This document shows, in pieces, positions 38,301 to 52,400 of a stretch of DNA of 64,000 nucleotides. A program made the position numbers and the translations under genes. A model generated the notes under the pieces. That model saw only the letters and a program-made list of their open reading frames with translations. It was not told the origin of the DNA and did no database searches. The DNA is taken from the NCBI GenBank assembly GCA_945910005.1, contig OX246741.1, positions 43,501 through 107,500 of the forward strand, given 5' to 3'. How positions within the stretch are numbered: position 1 is the first letter of the stretch; the number at the start of each line of letters is the position of its first letter. Origin of the DNA: Isoperla grammatica (lineage: Eukaryota > Arthropoda > Insecta > Plecoptera > Perlodidae).

Positions 38301-41300
38301 CCATCTATATGCAATATATTGAGTGTACCCGTGGGTTCTCCCCCTATATGAAATGTATTATGTGTACCCATTGATTCTCCATCTATATGCAATATATTGA
38401 GTGTACCCGTAGGTTCTCCCCCTATATGAAATGTATTATGTGTACCCATTGGTTCTCCATCTATATGCAATATATTGAGTGTACCCATGGGCTCTCCCCC
38501 TATATGAAATGTATTATGTGTACCCATTGGTTCTCCATCTATATGCAATGTATTGAGTGTACCTGTGGGTTCTCTATCTGTATTACGTGTACCTGTGGGT
38601 TCTCTCTCAATGTACAATGTATTGAGTGTACCTGTGGGTTCTCTCTATGTATTTATTTATTTATATATTTATGAATTGGCCCCATACAGAATTTTATGCC
38701 ATTTAACAGTGACCAGTATAACAACAGATGATTAACAACGATGCATGATGATGAAGAAGGGAGGAGGGGAAGCCTGGTACTGGCACGTAGCCTACTCATG
38801 TCGAAAAGTACCAAGGGGACCATCAGCTTTATGTCCCATCCGAAAGGACGGTGTAACTTTGACCAGTCATATAGGTTCCTCCATTAACCTGGACTGCCGA
38901 GCAGTTGACGAGAAGAACGAAGCTGTTACACAAGCTTTCGAAACCTCCAATCTGCTCTAACCAACGGTAACTAGTGTTTCAGAGGAGGGTGGTCACCCAT
39001 CCACCTCCTGACCTAGCCCGAGGTTGCTTAACTTCGGTGTTTGTATGGGAACCGGTAGGGGTGGGCGAATCCAGGATTTTTGGGGTCGAACTCGAACTCG
39101 AATTTCATTAGAAAAATATTCGAACTTCGAAGAAAAAAAAAGGAAAAATTGCCACATGAGGATATAAATCAAATTCTAAATTTGATTTGGCAAAAAGATT
39201 TGAATGTCATTCTTCAAGATTTACTTAGAATCATTTACAGGGCCTGTATTAGTTATAAATAATGCTCATTAATAATATTATTGTCGCTATACAGACCTAA
39301 TCTCGCGGAATTTCTATGAATAAATTAAGAAACTCATGCTCGAAAATTGTTGTTAATTAAGCGTTGTAGTGTTGGCGGCATTGGTTTGTACTCTTCATAC
39401 GTGAGCACCATCTTGCGGAAATTTAAGGAACTCCTTGGATAAACAACGCACTGCGGTCGGTAATACTACTTACTACTTTACCAATATTTATACTTACTAC
39501 TTTACCGATCTTGCGTCACACGAACGACGCGGATGCGAACGTGAGCGCTATCTTGCGGAAAGTGAGTAAACTCTTTGCATTAAGATCGCGTGTACGAGCT
39601 GTGATTGGTGCGTTCATTCAATAGATCGATTTATTCCCGGTTTCGACTTTTTTGTGCATGCGATCTAGCGGAAAATGCGGGAACTCGTTGGACGAAGATC
39701 GCGCGGCGCGCGTTTTGAATAACGAACTCAGCAAAATGTCGAACTCGAACTTGAATTTTCGAACCCGAACTCGGTTCGAACTAAATTCAAGTTCGGTTCG
39801 AGTTCGAAAATTCGAACGTTCGCCCACCCCTAGGAACCGGCTACGCGACCGCGGCTATACCGCTGGCATAAATTGCTGCTGTATTATTATTATTATTAAT
39901 ATTATTATTATTATTATTGTTGTTATACATATATTAGCAGCCTATATTAGCATACTAAATTATTTGATATATTTAGAATAATTCCCAATGTATGCAAAAT
40001 AGATTAAAACAAGTATAATCAGGAAAATAATACAGTATGATTATGATAGAAGGTAATGCATCCTCATAAAAATATCAGTTCCTCCAAGCTTCCCGTCTTG
40101 CAGCTTGGTCTTGAAATTCACAATTTTGATGAATCATAACCTGGAAAGTGTGTTGTACTACCGACCCGATTTTTTCGGGCATAATTTACAGCCCGACCCT
40201 ACGTCGGCTGAATTTTGTTACCCAAAAAATAGGCTACCCATTTTTCGGGTACCTGCAGATACATTATAATTACATTGGCATAGAAGACATAGAAGACAGT
40301 ACCTCTCCCCCTAGAGTGTTGAGCTCTAGGTTAGCCTTGACGTACAGCAGGTTGAGATTGTCTGGATATTCCTCCAGAGCCACATCCACCAAGGCAAGAG
40401 CTTCTGCATGCTGCTTCTGTGCTGACAGCAGCAGCACCAGTAAGTGTAGCGAGGGAACGTGTTCGGCCCGCAGGTTGAGCGCAATCTTTACGTGTGTGAC
40501 AGCCTCACTAACCTGGCACCCACAAGCATACTGAAGTGCCAGATAGTATTCACAAAGATGGTCATTAGGGTCGGTCTGTTGGGCCCTGTAAACAACATCG
40601 GCCAAGTAGTACAACCATGTTGGTGCAAACAATAACTATGATATTAACTGCTTATAAATATTGTGCAGTACAGAGTGCCAACCTGATATTTTATGACATT
40701 AGATATTAATATTATTAGTATTTTAAGTTCAATAAGGTAATAGTTATCGGCAGGTTTGACATTCCGTCAGTTATGACAAATTATGTTTTTATAAATTATT
40801 TAACCAGCTAAACACATGTTTTTAGAATGGACTGTACGGACAGCGCACCTGTGTCTATGCGTATGCGTTCATTCACCCAAAAGTACCCTCAATAGATAAT
40901 GTTACATTTCACTCCCAAATCGAACAGTGCATTCTTCCCACGAAGTAATCAAACCCAAAAGATTGTGAAACACGAAGTACCAACTGCGTAGCAAGCCTTC
41001 CAGCTTCTTCAGCTCACGCGTGTGTGACCGTATTGTGCAACTCTGCCTAGCAACACCCGCGACAAACCAACCAAAATCAGTTAACCCCCACCCCACTTCA
41101 CACAGAAGAAGGCACGGTACCCACTTAACTAACAGTACCACCCGTGGACGGACGTGTTAGTCAGGAGCAGCGGCGAGGCTTCTCTGGGACCAGGCGGGGG
41201 GGTCAACGGATCTGTTCAACATGCCTCAAGCTTAGGCATTCACAGAATCAACAACAACAACAACAACAACAACTACAACTACAGCTACAACTACAACAAG

Positions 41301-44300
41301 CCATAACGTATAAACAAATGATCATGATCTAAAACAAAAACAAAACTTAAAAACATGTAACGAAACAAAGAACTATATAAGAATTCAAGGGCCAAGGCCA
41401 ACTTTCATAAAAAAATGTCAAACTGCCTATAACTTCATATTTTTGCTCCTTTTGTAATTTCATTGTACTTTCATTTTTGTATTTTATAATATACTGAAAG
41501 AAAATGTAATTATCTTGTGTTATAATTTGCTTTCCTAGTTTCACTCCTAAAATAGGTCTTTTAATTGAGAACTAGGTATTACAATATGGTTCATCTTGTT
41601 TAGCTGTTAACTGGCCCTGCATTGTGCACTATGAATGATTCATTATAAACTGTACAAATCCTTACTTGTGGAATGCATCAAAAGCACTAGCGACCATCTG
41701 CTGTTTCTCTTTGATCAGGAACGTACACGTAGCTTGCATGTTGTAGCCGATACCCATATACAAGTGGCTCCGAGACAGCAGTGCCTGGGGGGTGGCTATT
41801 TCTCGAACTAGAGCCTGAGAGCTCCACTCCAAGCCTTCGTTTATCTGAACAAAAATAGCCAAAATTACATTACATTACTTAAGGGCTTATTTAACCTGTT
41901 GAAGAGTGATTTTAAATGGCTGCCCTGGCCCCGGCCCACCCCTGCCGGGGTGAGTATTTTGGGGGTGGGGTGAGACTTGCAAGAAAAATCATCACTGGCA
42001 TATCACTAGAATAATCACTGTCATCACAATCACTTACATCACTGTCATTATCCTCACATTCATAATTCATAACAATCTTAGTTTTTCCTGGCTGTAACGC
42101 GTTTATGACGACGCTAGAATGCCGCCCTTGAACGAACTACCCGTTTTATTTGCCACCCCAAATTTGCATGGTCTCAAAAGAAAAAAAATTGCTAGAGGCT
42201 ACAAAACCATACCTAGAAACTCTGGTGAAGCATCAAATCATTGCCAATAGATGGCAGCAGGTGCAGATGTCACTCTACTACTATTGTTTCTGAAAACGTC
42301 CAGCTTAAAAAGTATTACTGGAGCCAAAACGTAATGCCCGTACATGTACGAGCGTACTCTTAAACAGGTCATGGTACGCCTATTGTATGTTCACTGTTCA
42401 GGGCATGTCAAATTTTCACAATTTTTATGTTTGAACCAGTGTTTGAAGTGGGAATAAAAACGTGGCTGGTTGGTGAGTAGTACAAAAGCAAGAATGACTA
42501 CACATGACAATTGGGGGTGAAGGACTCACCGAAATCATCAACAAATAATTTAACCCTGGTATGTATTGTATAGGGTTTAAGTTGTGCCATCAATGTTAGT
42601 TCCGTTCCGTCAGCAGCACTGGAGACGGTACAAACATTGTAGTCTGACAGGTGACAGCTGCTAGGTATTTTCTAATGTTTCAATATTTCTAAGCCCCTAA
42701 CCACATCAGATTCATTCCTGTACAAAGTAGCTAAGCCTATTGGCCTACACAAATATTATAAACATATCCCTCAGTCAGAATTGCAGTAGGAACATTATTT
42801 AAAATATGCTGTCACCTCGAACAAACGTAAACATTCCTACTACATTTTCATTGTTTGTACTGCCACGTAGATGCCAGCGCTGCACATATGTGATTGTTGA
42901 ACTAGCTATTATAGGCATTGTATTAGTAGCACGTTAATTTTTTCCTGACGAAAATGTGGTTTCTTACAAACACCTATAAAACTGGAAACATTGTGTTTAA
43001 AAAAAAAAAAAGTACTTGACAATTACAAGACCATTGTTTTTCCAATTCAGCTGCTTCATTTTATTCATTCATTCAGCCCAATTTTATTAAGAATATAGGG
43101 ATATTTAAAAATCAAAACTATATACCTATGTGTCGGTGTGAATGTACGTAGTTCCCTAGTGTAATAAGTTAAAGCTGGTTTCACTTCAAGTACCCTGCAA
43201 GATCCCTATCACTCAGTATAAATCAAAACTATATACTGTACCTATGTGTCGGTGTGAATGTACGTAGTTCCCTAGTGTAATAAGTTAAAGCTGGTTTCAC
43301 TTCAAGTACCCTGCAAGATCCCTATCACTCAGTATAAATCAAAACTATATACTGTACCTATGTGTCGGTGTGAATGTACGTAGTTCCCTAGTGTAAGGTA
43401 GTTACAGGGTTAAAGCTGGTTTCACTTCAAGTATCCTGCAAGATCCCTATCACTCAGTATAAATCAAAACTATATACCTATGTGTCGGTGTGAATGTACG
43501 TAGTTCCCTAGTGTAAGGTAGTTAAAGCTGGTTTCACTTCAAGTACCCTGCAAGATCCCTATCACTCAGTATAAATCAAAACTATATACCTATGTGTCGG
43601 TGTGAATGTACGTAGTTCCCTAGTGTAAGGTAGTTAAAGCTGGTTTCACTTCAAGTACCCTGCAAGATCCCTATCACTCAGTATAAATCAAAACTATATA
43701 CCTATGTGTCGGTGTGAATGTACGTAGTTCCCTAGTGTAAGGTAGTTAAAGCTGGTTTCACTTCAAGTACCCTGCAAGATCCCTATCACTCAGTATAAAT
43801 CAAAACTATATACCTATGTGTCGGTGTGAATGTACGTAGTTCCCTAGTGTAAGGTAGTTAAAGCTGGTTTCACTTCAAGTACCCTGCAAGATCCCTATCA
43901 CTCAGTATAAATCAAAACTATATACCTATGTGTCGGTGTGAATGTACGTAGTTCCCTAGTGTAAGGTAGTTAAAGCTGGTTTCACTTCAAGTACCCTGCA
44001 AGATCCCTATCACTCAGTATAAATCAAAACTATATACCTATGTGTCGGTGTGAATGTACGTAGTTCCCTAGTGTAAGGTAGTTAAAGCTGGTTTCACTTC
44101 AAGTATCCTGCAAGATCCCTATCACTCAGTATAAATCAAAACTATATACCTATGTGTCGGTGTGAATGTACGTAGTTCCCTAGTGTAAGGTAAAGCTGGT
44201 TTCACTTCAAGTATCCTTAAGGTGACCATACGCCCCGGATTTCCCGGGACAGTCCCGTTTTTTTACACTCTGTCCCGGCGTCCCGAAGACTTTTTGAAAA

Positions 44301-47300
44301 GGTCTTAAATGTCCCGGAATTGTGATACACGTTTATAATGTCCCGAAAATTATCGATGCGGCAAGTATTAGAACAAAATGCGTGATATATTGAGTTACTT
44401 GTGATGGCAGCTGTACACGTAGCTTACGGGTACCATATTAGCTGACCGGTCTACCCTACTCCTACCCCCTACCGTCACCCTATCGCCTAGGCTTTGACTC
44501 GCCGCCTCCCACAGGTTCTGACTTGTTGTATTTGGCTTGTCATTAGACGCCGTTGAACTTTTATACTGTGTGTTTGTTTGTGCTGCGACAATGCCGCCAC
44601 CAAAAAGGAAGTGTAAATTTAACAGTGAGTTACAAAAAGACTTCTCATGTTTAAAGCAATTGCGGGCAAAGGACGATTCCGACGTTCATTGCAGTCAGTG
44701 TCAATCCATATTTTCTATCGCGCACGGGGGACGATCAGAAATTAAAGAGCATCTTAAAATTAAAAAACATAAAAAAACAACTCACTCTAAAGTTTAGAGT
44801 GAGTTGTTTTTTTATGTTTTTTAATTTTAAGATGCTCTTCTAAACTCATTCTAAAACGCTTAAAACCACATAAAAACACACACTTTTTCAAAAAATTGCC
44901 TGCGGCGCTGTTGTGGGGGGCATCCCCCCCACACCCCCATTGTTGTCGCCGAAAGTTATGTTTGTCCCGGAATTTTGATTTGTAAATATGGTCACCTTAA
45001 GTATCCTGCAAGATCCCTATCAGTATAAATCACAGTCACTCAATCTCAACACTTGGCCTTTATAGATCCACAAGGTCTATACATAGTAGGAGGCTACCTT
45101 GAATATATCAACGGGAAAATAAATAAAAAGAACAAGATGAAAGAAAGAAAGAACCTACCTGATTGAGATTCTGGTAACAGATGCGAGCCGCAAAGAGGCA
45201 AGGTACAACCCTGGTTGGCAGAAGACGAGCTACCTCTTTCAAGATGGCGAGACCATGAGCATAATTGCCCATAGAGACGAGAGCTAGAGCGTGCTGCATC
45301 CACACATGCGGTTCTTCAAAAGCAAACTTCATGGCTCGCTCAAAAGACTGCAATAGAAAGCCAATTAGAGCCATTTTCTTTTCATATGGCGACATCATAC
45401 ATTTTCTGGGTTTCTAGTACACAGGGCTCTTTCTCTTATAGTTGATGCCAGGTGGCAATGTATCTATTGCATCTCTTTGAATAACATTCATGTTTTCTAT
45501 CATCTTTTTATTTTCTTAAATAGCTTTTAAATCTTTTTATTATCTATTATGAATAGGGGTGGGCGAACCCTGGATTTTAAGGGTCAAACTCGAACTCGAA
45601 TTTCATTAGAAACATATTTGAACTTCGAACTCGAACTCGAACTTCGAAGGAAAAAAAAAAGGAAAAATTGCCACATAACTAAAGCGGGTGTGACACGGAG
45701 AAGTAAGAAAAGTAAAAAGCAGAAAGTGAAGAGTAGAGATAGCGTGTAGCTTACGGGACTTTTCACTTTCACTTTTCACTTGTTCAACATTGTCCTACTT
45801 TGGAGAGAACTTCTCACTTTTGTTCTTTTCCCGTAAAGCTACACGCTATCTCTACTCTTCACTTTCTGCTTTTCTTACTTCTCCGTGTAACACCCGCTTA
45901 AGGATGTAGGCCCTAAATCAAATTCTAAATTTGATTTGGCAACTAGGATACAAAGACATATGCACCAGGTTAAGATTTGAATGTAATTCTTCAAGATTTA
46001 CTTGGAATCATTTACAGGGCCTGTATTATTATTAGTTTTAAATAATGCTCATTAATAATATTATTGTCGCTATACAGACCTAATCTCGCGGAATTTCTAT
46101 GAATAAATTAAGAAACTCATGCTCGAAAATTGTTGTTAATTAAGCGTTGTAGTGTTGGCGGCATTGGTTTGTACTCTTCATACGTGAGCACCATCTTGCG
46201 GAAATTTAAGGAACTCTTTGGATAAACAACGCACTGCGGTTGGTAATACTACTTACTACTTTACCAATATTTATACTTACTACTTTACCGATCTTGCGTC
46301 ACACGAACGACGCGGACGTGAGCGCTATCTTGCGGAAATAGAGTAAACTCTTTGCATTAAGATCGCGTGTACGAGCTGTGATTGGTGCGTTCATTCAATA
46401 GATCGATTTATTCCCGGTTTCGACTTTTTCGTGCATGCGATCTAGCGGAAAATGCGGGAACTCGTTGGACGAAGATCGCGCGGCGCGCGTTTTGAATAAC
46501 GAACTCAGCAAAATGTCGAACTCGAACCTGAATCTTCGAACCCGAACACGGTTCGAACTAAATTCAAGTTCGGTTCGAGTTCGAAAATTCGAACGTTTGC
46601 CCACCCATAATTATGAATAATATTCATACTCTCTATCAGTAATCCAGAATCCCTAGCTATTTGTGTATCACAAGACACATTATGGAGCATGGATGTTAGA
46701 TAAATTAATTTTTGTAATTTGAAAATCTTCACAATGTACTCTAGGCTATATATTTCTACAATAATTTGTAAATTTATACACAAAATTAATTGAGAAATAT
46801 TAATTACCTCATTAAGTAGGTCTACATGTCCCCACCTGACCAGAGCTATGGTGAGAAGATCGTATATAGCCGTGGCATTGTCGTACGCATGGATGCGGGC
46901 TTCCTTAAACTCGGGCGATTGACTGAGAACTGCGTCGCGGCCAGCCATAGCCTCGCTGTCAAATCAAAACCAGACTCATGCAAAATACGGTCAGGACCAC
47001 CACCATTTTATTAAGAATATAGGGCTGTTTAAAAATCAAAACGATATACCTATTCCATTTGCAATACAACACTTTTGTTATGTAATTCATGGACCTTCAA
47101 TCAGGAACCACTTTGTATGTGTGCCATGCTTGGAGAGAACGTGGCTGAGCTATGGCATGATCTCGACTAATGTCACTAGCATATGGACCTATCCTCCCTA
47201 ACAGATGGTGGAATTGTGAACAAGAAGGTTGTCAAATAAAAAATGTCTGAATTGAATGTGCTTTGTATTTATGGTACAGTAGTTCCTGATCAGGATCATT

Positions 47301-49338
47301 ACCAATTATTCACATGATAATACTGCACCTCTTCAAAGAAACAGCATCTGAAATTTATAGGCTAAGTAAATGATGCAAATGAAACATTGTAATTACAAAA
47401 AACAATAAACACACCTATTTCAGAGGCTTTCACGGCCAGAGTCAACTATGCTATCGTAGTTTTCCGGGTATAGCCGTGTCAAAAGACGGAGCCAATTCAA
47501 CATTTCGCCCATATTGCAATGGGCTTCTTCAGGGTCCTTCGTGGAGTGTTGATACAGACACCAACAACTATCACGAGGGCAAACTATGGAGAGTGATGCT
47601 AACAGAATAATACCCGCTATCACAAAGTCGCTCAGCCATAAGAGCTCAGCCACAGGATAGCGGGTGTTATTCTGTTAGCATCACTGTCCAGAGTTCGCCC
47701 TCGTGATAGTTGTTGGTGTCTGTATCAACACTCCACGAAGGACCCTGAAGAAGCCCATTGCAATATGGGCGAAACATTGGATTGGTTCCGCCTTTTGACA
47801 CGATTATACCCGGAAAACCACGATAGCATAATAAACAAACCTATTTCACACAACGTATTTGATGAAAGAGAACAACCCACCGAGTCCTGAGTTTTCTCAA
47901 GGATACTCACGGTACTGATATTGTTGTTCCACTGATCTCAAAGACTGTGTGGCCATCTAAATGTATAAGAGCTTGTACATGATTTGAGATCAATCCCAAG
48001 CCACGGTGATTTAGAAAACCTTCTTCATGAAATCTGAGCGAGCTACTCACTAATCTGAGCTATACCCTTGGTGCAACCGTGAAACTACACAACCCAGGTA
48101 CCAATGTCATTCCTTAATAGTTACATATTATACCTGATAAGCAGCAGTAGGATTATTTCTTCATTTTCATTGCGTGGAATAAACAAATTAAGACCAGTGT
48201 ATCTCCGTGGTTTCCATGGACTCTCCATACCGCTTGAATTTGTCAACCTCTTTGGGACAACTTCCAACGGCTTGTCTGGAGGAGTATAGAGCGTACCACT
48301 GACACCTCTAAGCAATACTTCGGCTAGCTGTCGAGTGAGAGTCAACCGTAAGCTTTGTGTTGCACTTGATTCAACAGCACTTAGCATGGTCCTATAACGA
48401 AGCAATTGTTATTTGTTAGTTATTACAGTACTAAACAAACTGTAACATTTATAAATTGGACTTTCATGGGCCATCATACCCAACAGAATATATAGGAATA
48501 TAATTAGGGTGCCCAGACGTCCCGCTTTTGGCGAGACAGTACCGATTTTAGCTATGTGTCCCGTGTCCCGCCACACCTCCTGACGGGACGTACTTTTGTC
48601 CCGCTTTTTCGAAAATGCAAAATCTTAGGTTTTGAATATGGACCTACTGTACATTATCCACGGGTCAGATAAATATAAAAGGAGTGAATACTCGTGAGCG
48701 AGATGTGGACAACTTGTTTACACTCACTGCTGTCACTTTGCTGGTATGTCGACGAGTGGAAGGTGATGATTACGGGCCATCCATCCATGTCATTATTAAT
48801 AATAGTAAAACGTAGTATAGAGGGTAGTACCATACTAAATGTTATATTTTGCCTAACAATATAAAATATTCAAGCCTTCGAACTGTATAACCCCCCCCCC
48901 CCCCCCCCCCAGTCAACCGTTTACACAATTACACAATGATGTTTGTAATCGTCATACGTCCCGCTTTTTTGGATTGAAAATCTGGACACCCTAAATATAA
49001 TATATATTGTATCTGTATATATCTATATCTATATATACTACTAAGGAAATCGCTCTGTGTGACGTGTTGACAAGCGAGCGCGACCATGTCTACAAACTTT
49101 CTGGCGAAAAGTTCTCAAAGCTATCGTCATTGTTCATGACATTAACACAAAACTCTCTGCCTGTGTCAAGGATCCATCTTTGTAATTCAGTTTTGAATTT
49201 ACTAGTATGAGGAAGGTTGCTTATGCTTATTGGTGTGTGTTTACCATGTAGCTTTGTGGGGTAAAACTATTTTTGGAATTTGTGGTTTTGACTGATGTAA
49301 TACTTGTAAAAAAATAGGTCAACTAGGCCTACTACCAT

Positions 49339-49408
<70 letters not shown>

Positions 49409-52400
49409 GCTGCTGCTCGTAATACTATGACTGCTAAGTAGACTACTAAATAAATGTAGCTTATGTTTGATACAGGGATAATAATAATAATAAGATAGAT
49501 GAAACATTAGGCTACTTTACGACACAGAGCAAACACGTTTGCTAATTACCTGTAACGTGCGACTGCAGATTGCAACTTGCCAGCTTGAATATGAAGAATG
49601 GGTGCCCGTTGAAGGGCCGTTTCTAAAATTGGTCCAATGTGACGTTCGGGGTTTGGTGGCTGTGGTGAATATGATCCTAAACAACAAATGTCCAATTTTG
49701 TTATGAATATTATCCATCTGGTTTGCTTATTCCAAATACACTTGCTGATATAATTCAAGAGTAGCCTACCTAGCAAAGATATACTCACTTTATAAACACC
49801 AAAACCTACTCTACGACCTACTACTTACCACAATAAATTTGCAATAGCAAAAAAGGACCTTTGCTGCTATTGTAAGCAAAGTAGCAGTAGCTACTATTTA
49901 AATGTCTTGGCATATCCAAGACTGGTGCCAACCTGTATTCGTCAGTACCGTACCGAACGCCGTGCGAGTAACATGTATTAGAGAATCGCTCCTCATAGTA
50001 CATAGTACAGCGTGTGTATCGTGCAAAGCTTACACAGAGTGCGTAATTGTGTGATAGTTCAACTTGCTTACCTAGTGAATAGTGATCTATCTAAAAGTCA
50101 AATGATTAGGAATTGGCTAGGCTGGCTGTTCAAACCATGATGTCCATCAAAGGATTAAGTACACGTCAATTTAATGGGGCTTCGTCCAGAGCAGCAGGTA
50201 CCACAGGCGAGGTAGGAAGTTCCAAAAAGAAGCGTAAAAATAACGAAGAAGGCATGGAGCTCGACTCTCAAGCCAACATACCCACATCAAACCGCTTCGA
50301 CTCACTTTCTGAGTCCGACGGAGACGATGAAGACTTGAAAAGCGATAAAGAAAACACCACACGTGATTCAGATACACAAGGTAACAAAGAAAAAATTCCC
50401 CCTATCGTCCTCTACCATTTTGTAGACGAACATACAAAATCGTTTAATACTCTCAGGGCACAACTCAAAGAAGATTTTCAACTCAATTACAAAGGTGATA
50501 GAGTAATTATCAAAGCCAAAAATAGAAAAGACTACGATATAATAATATCTACCCTCAACGCTAATAAATTGGAATTCCACACGTATACTCCAGCGCCAGA
50601 CCGTGAACTTCGATTAGTCATGAAAAACATGCCTCCAAATCTCTCAACAGACGAAATTCTTTCCGACCTCAAAAGACTGTCCCTAAAACCATTAAAAGTA
50701 ACCCAAATGATCAAGAAAACAAATGACAGCGCAAACGCAGTTCAACACCACAAGTACCCAATGTATATAGTAACCTTCGAGAAAGGAACGCTCGCGAGTG
50801 ACGTTTTTAAGAACACGAAAGTTTGCTACTGCATCATCAAATGGGAAAAATTTAAAAATTTCTCGGGAGTCACACAGTGTTATAACTGTCAATCCTTCGG
50901 ACATATTGCAAAAAATTGTAACAAACTATCCAAGTGTGTTAAATGTGCCGGGTCGCACCAAACTAAAGACTGTAAAAAACCTATAGATACAACTCCTATA
51001 TGCAGTAACTGCAATGGCCCCCATCCCGCTAGTTATCGACAATGTGAAAGCTATGCTAAACAACTTAGCATTAAACTAAACCGAATCAACCACCAGCAGC
51101 GACGCGAAAACCAGGGGCCCCCTGCCCGCTCTACTCAAGAATACCCCCCACTGCCAGCAACTTCGAGAGCATCTCCACCTCGCCAGGACGCAGCAACGAC
51201 CCCAGCGACCACCACAGCCCAAAACCAATCTACCACAGGTGACATTTTTTATATAGTCAGTGAAGTGAAAAACCTTGTTTGCAACGTTAATTTTCAGAAT
51301 ATCAAATCTGTAATCGTAAACACGATAAATAAGATTAAACAATCTACTGACAATATTACAAAAGTAACAGCCTTGCTAGAAGGACTTATTGAACTATTCA
51401 TTAGCAATGGCAGCTAGACCAATTAACATACTATTTTGGAATTGTAACTCCATTACCTCCAAAGACAAAATCAGTGAACTCGAACTTCTAGCCAGAACAA
51501 AACAACTAGATATAATAGGACTCAGCGAAACTAAGCTTACTCCCCGCCATTCTCTCAAAATAGCGGGATTTACAGTTTACAGAAGTGACCGTGATCGAGC
51601 TGGAGGTGGCGTTGCTATAGCTGTCAACAATAATATTCACCATTCCATGTTTATACTTCCAGCGCTACGTAAACTTGAGGCAGTCGCTGTTGTTATCTAC
51701 TGCCGCACTCATCAGGTAACCTGTGTGTCAGCATACAACCCGCCCCAAGGCCAACTGGACTTACGGGACATTAGTTGTCTACTTAGGACCAATAACAAAG
51801 TCATGATAATGGGTGACCTTAATGCTAAGCACATCAGCTGGAACTGCTCTGTTAACAACAGAAGTGGAATTACTCTCCTGCAACACGCATTTGAAAACAA
51901 CTACATCATAGCGGCCCCGTCTGAACCAACGCATTACCCCTCTCAACACAATTTTAAACCAAGCATTCTAGACATTGCTCTACTTAAGAACCTGCCGCAT
52001 GTGTCAGAGCTCGAGTCACTGCCCGACCTTCCTTCAGATCACAATCCAGTTTTATTTTGCCTCGACCAACACATGACTCCTGTCACACCTAAACTGATAA
52101 GAAACTATAAGCAAACCAATTGGAGGACATTTCGGGAAGAACTCGATAAACTCATACCAATCAACCCCAACTTTACAAACACTGCAGACATAGACAACTT
52201 TGCTGAACACCTAGTCAACTCTATCAACAAAGCATCTGACGCAGCTGTCCCCCTAACCCCTGTAACAACAACAAGACAAGAACTACCGCTAATCATCAAA
52301 ACTCAGATCAAGACACGCAATAGACTACGCCACGAATGGCAGAAGAAGAGAGATCCTGCTACACTGCGTTGTCTACGAACTCTTTCGCACAACATTAAAC

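Larger units (their letters stand above)
44218..44999. mobile_element. hAT-type element (TAAGGTGACCATA) inserted in the minisatellite
   Basis: The 782-bp element has termini TAAGGTGACCATA and the inverse of TATGGTCACCTTA, flanked by a perfect 8-bp duplication AGTATCCT at 44210-44217 and 45000-45007. The duplicated bases are minisatellite sequence, so insertion followed array growth. Inside are a BED-finger frame and a 95-base perfect palindrome. Confidence 0.9.

Noticed and set aside
38991..39040. Genuine 5S rRNA gene
   Set aside because: Only the internal promoter half matches; the 5' stem and 3' end are replaced by SINE body sequence.
39652..39981. 109-codon frame at the right end of hAT copy 1
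   Set aside because: It consists of subterminal TTCGAAC repeats plus flanking microsatellite; a similar frame in copy 2 breaks differently.
50113..50136. Upstream start for LINE ORF1 at 50113
   Set aside because: It would use TTG; the tandem ATGs at 50137 are the plausible start.
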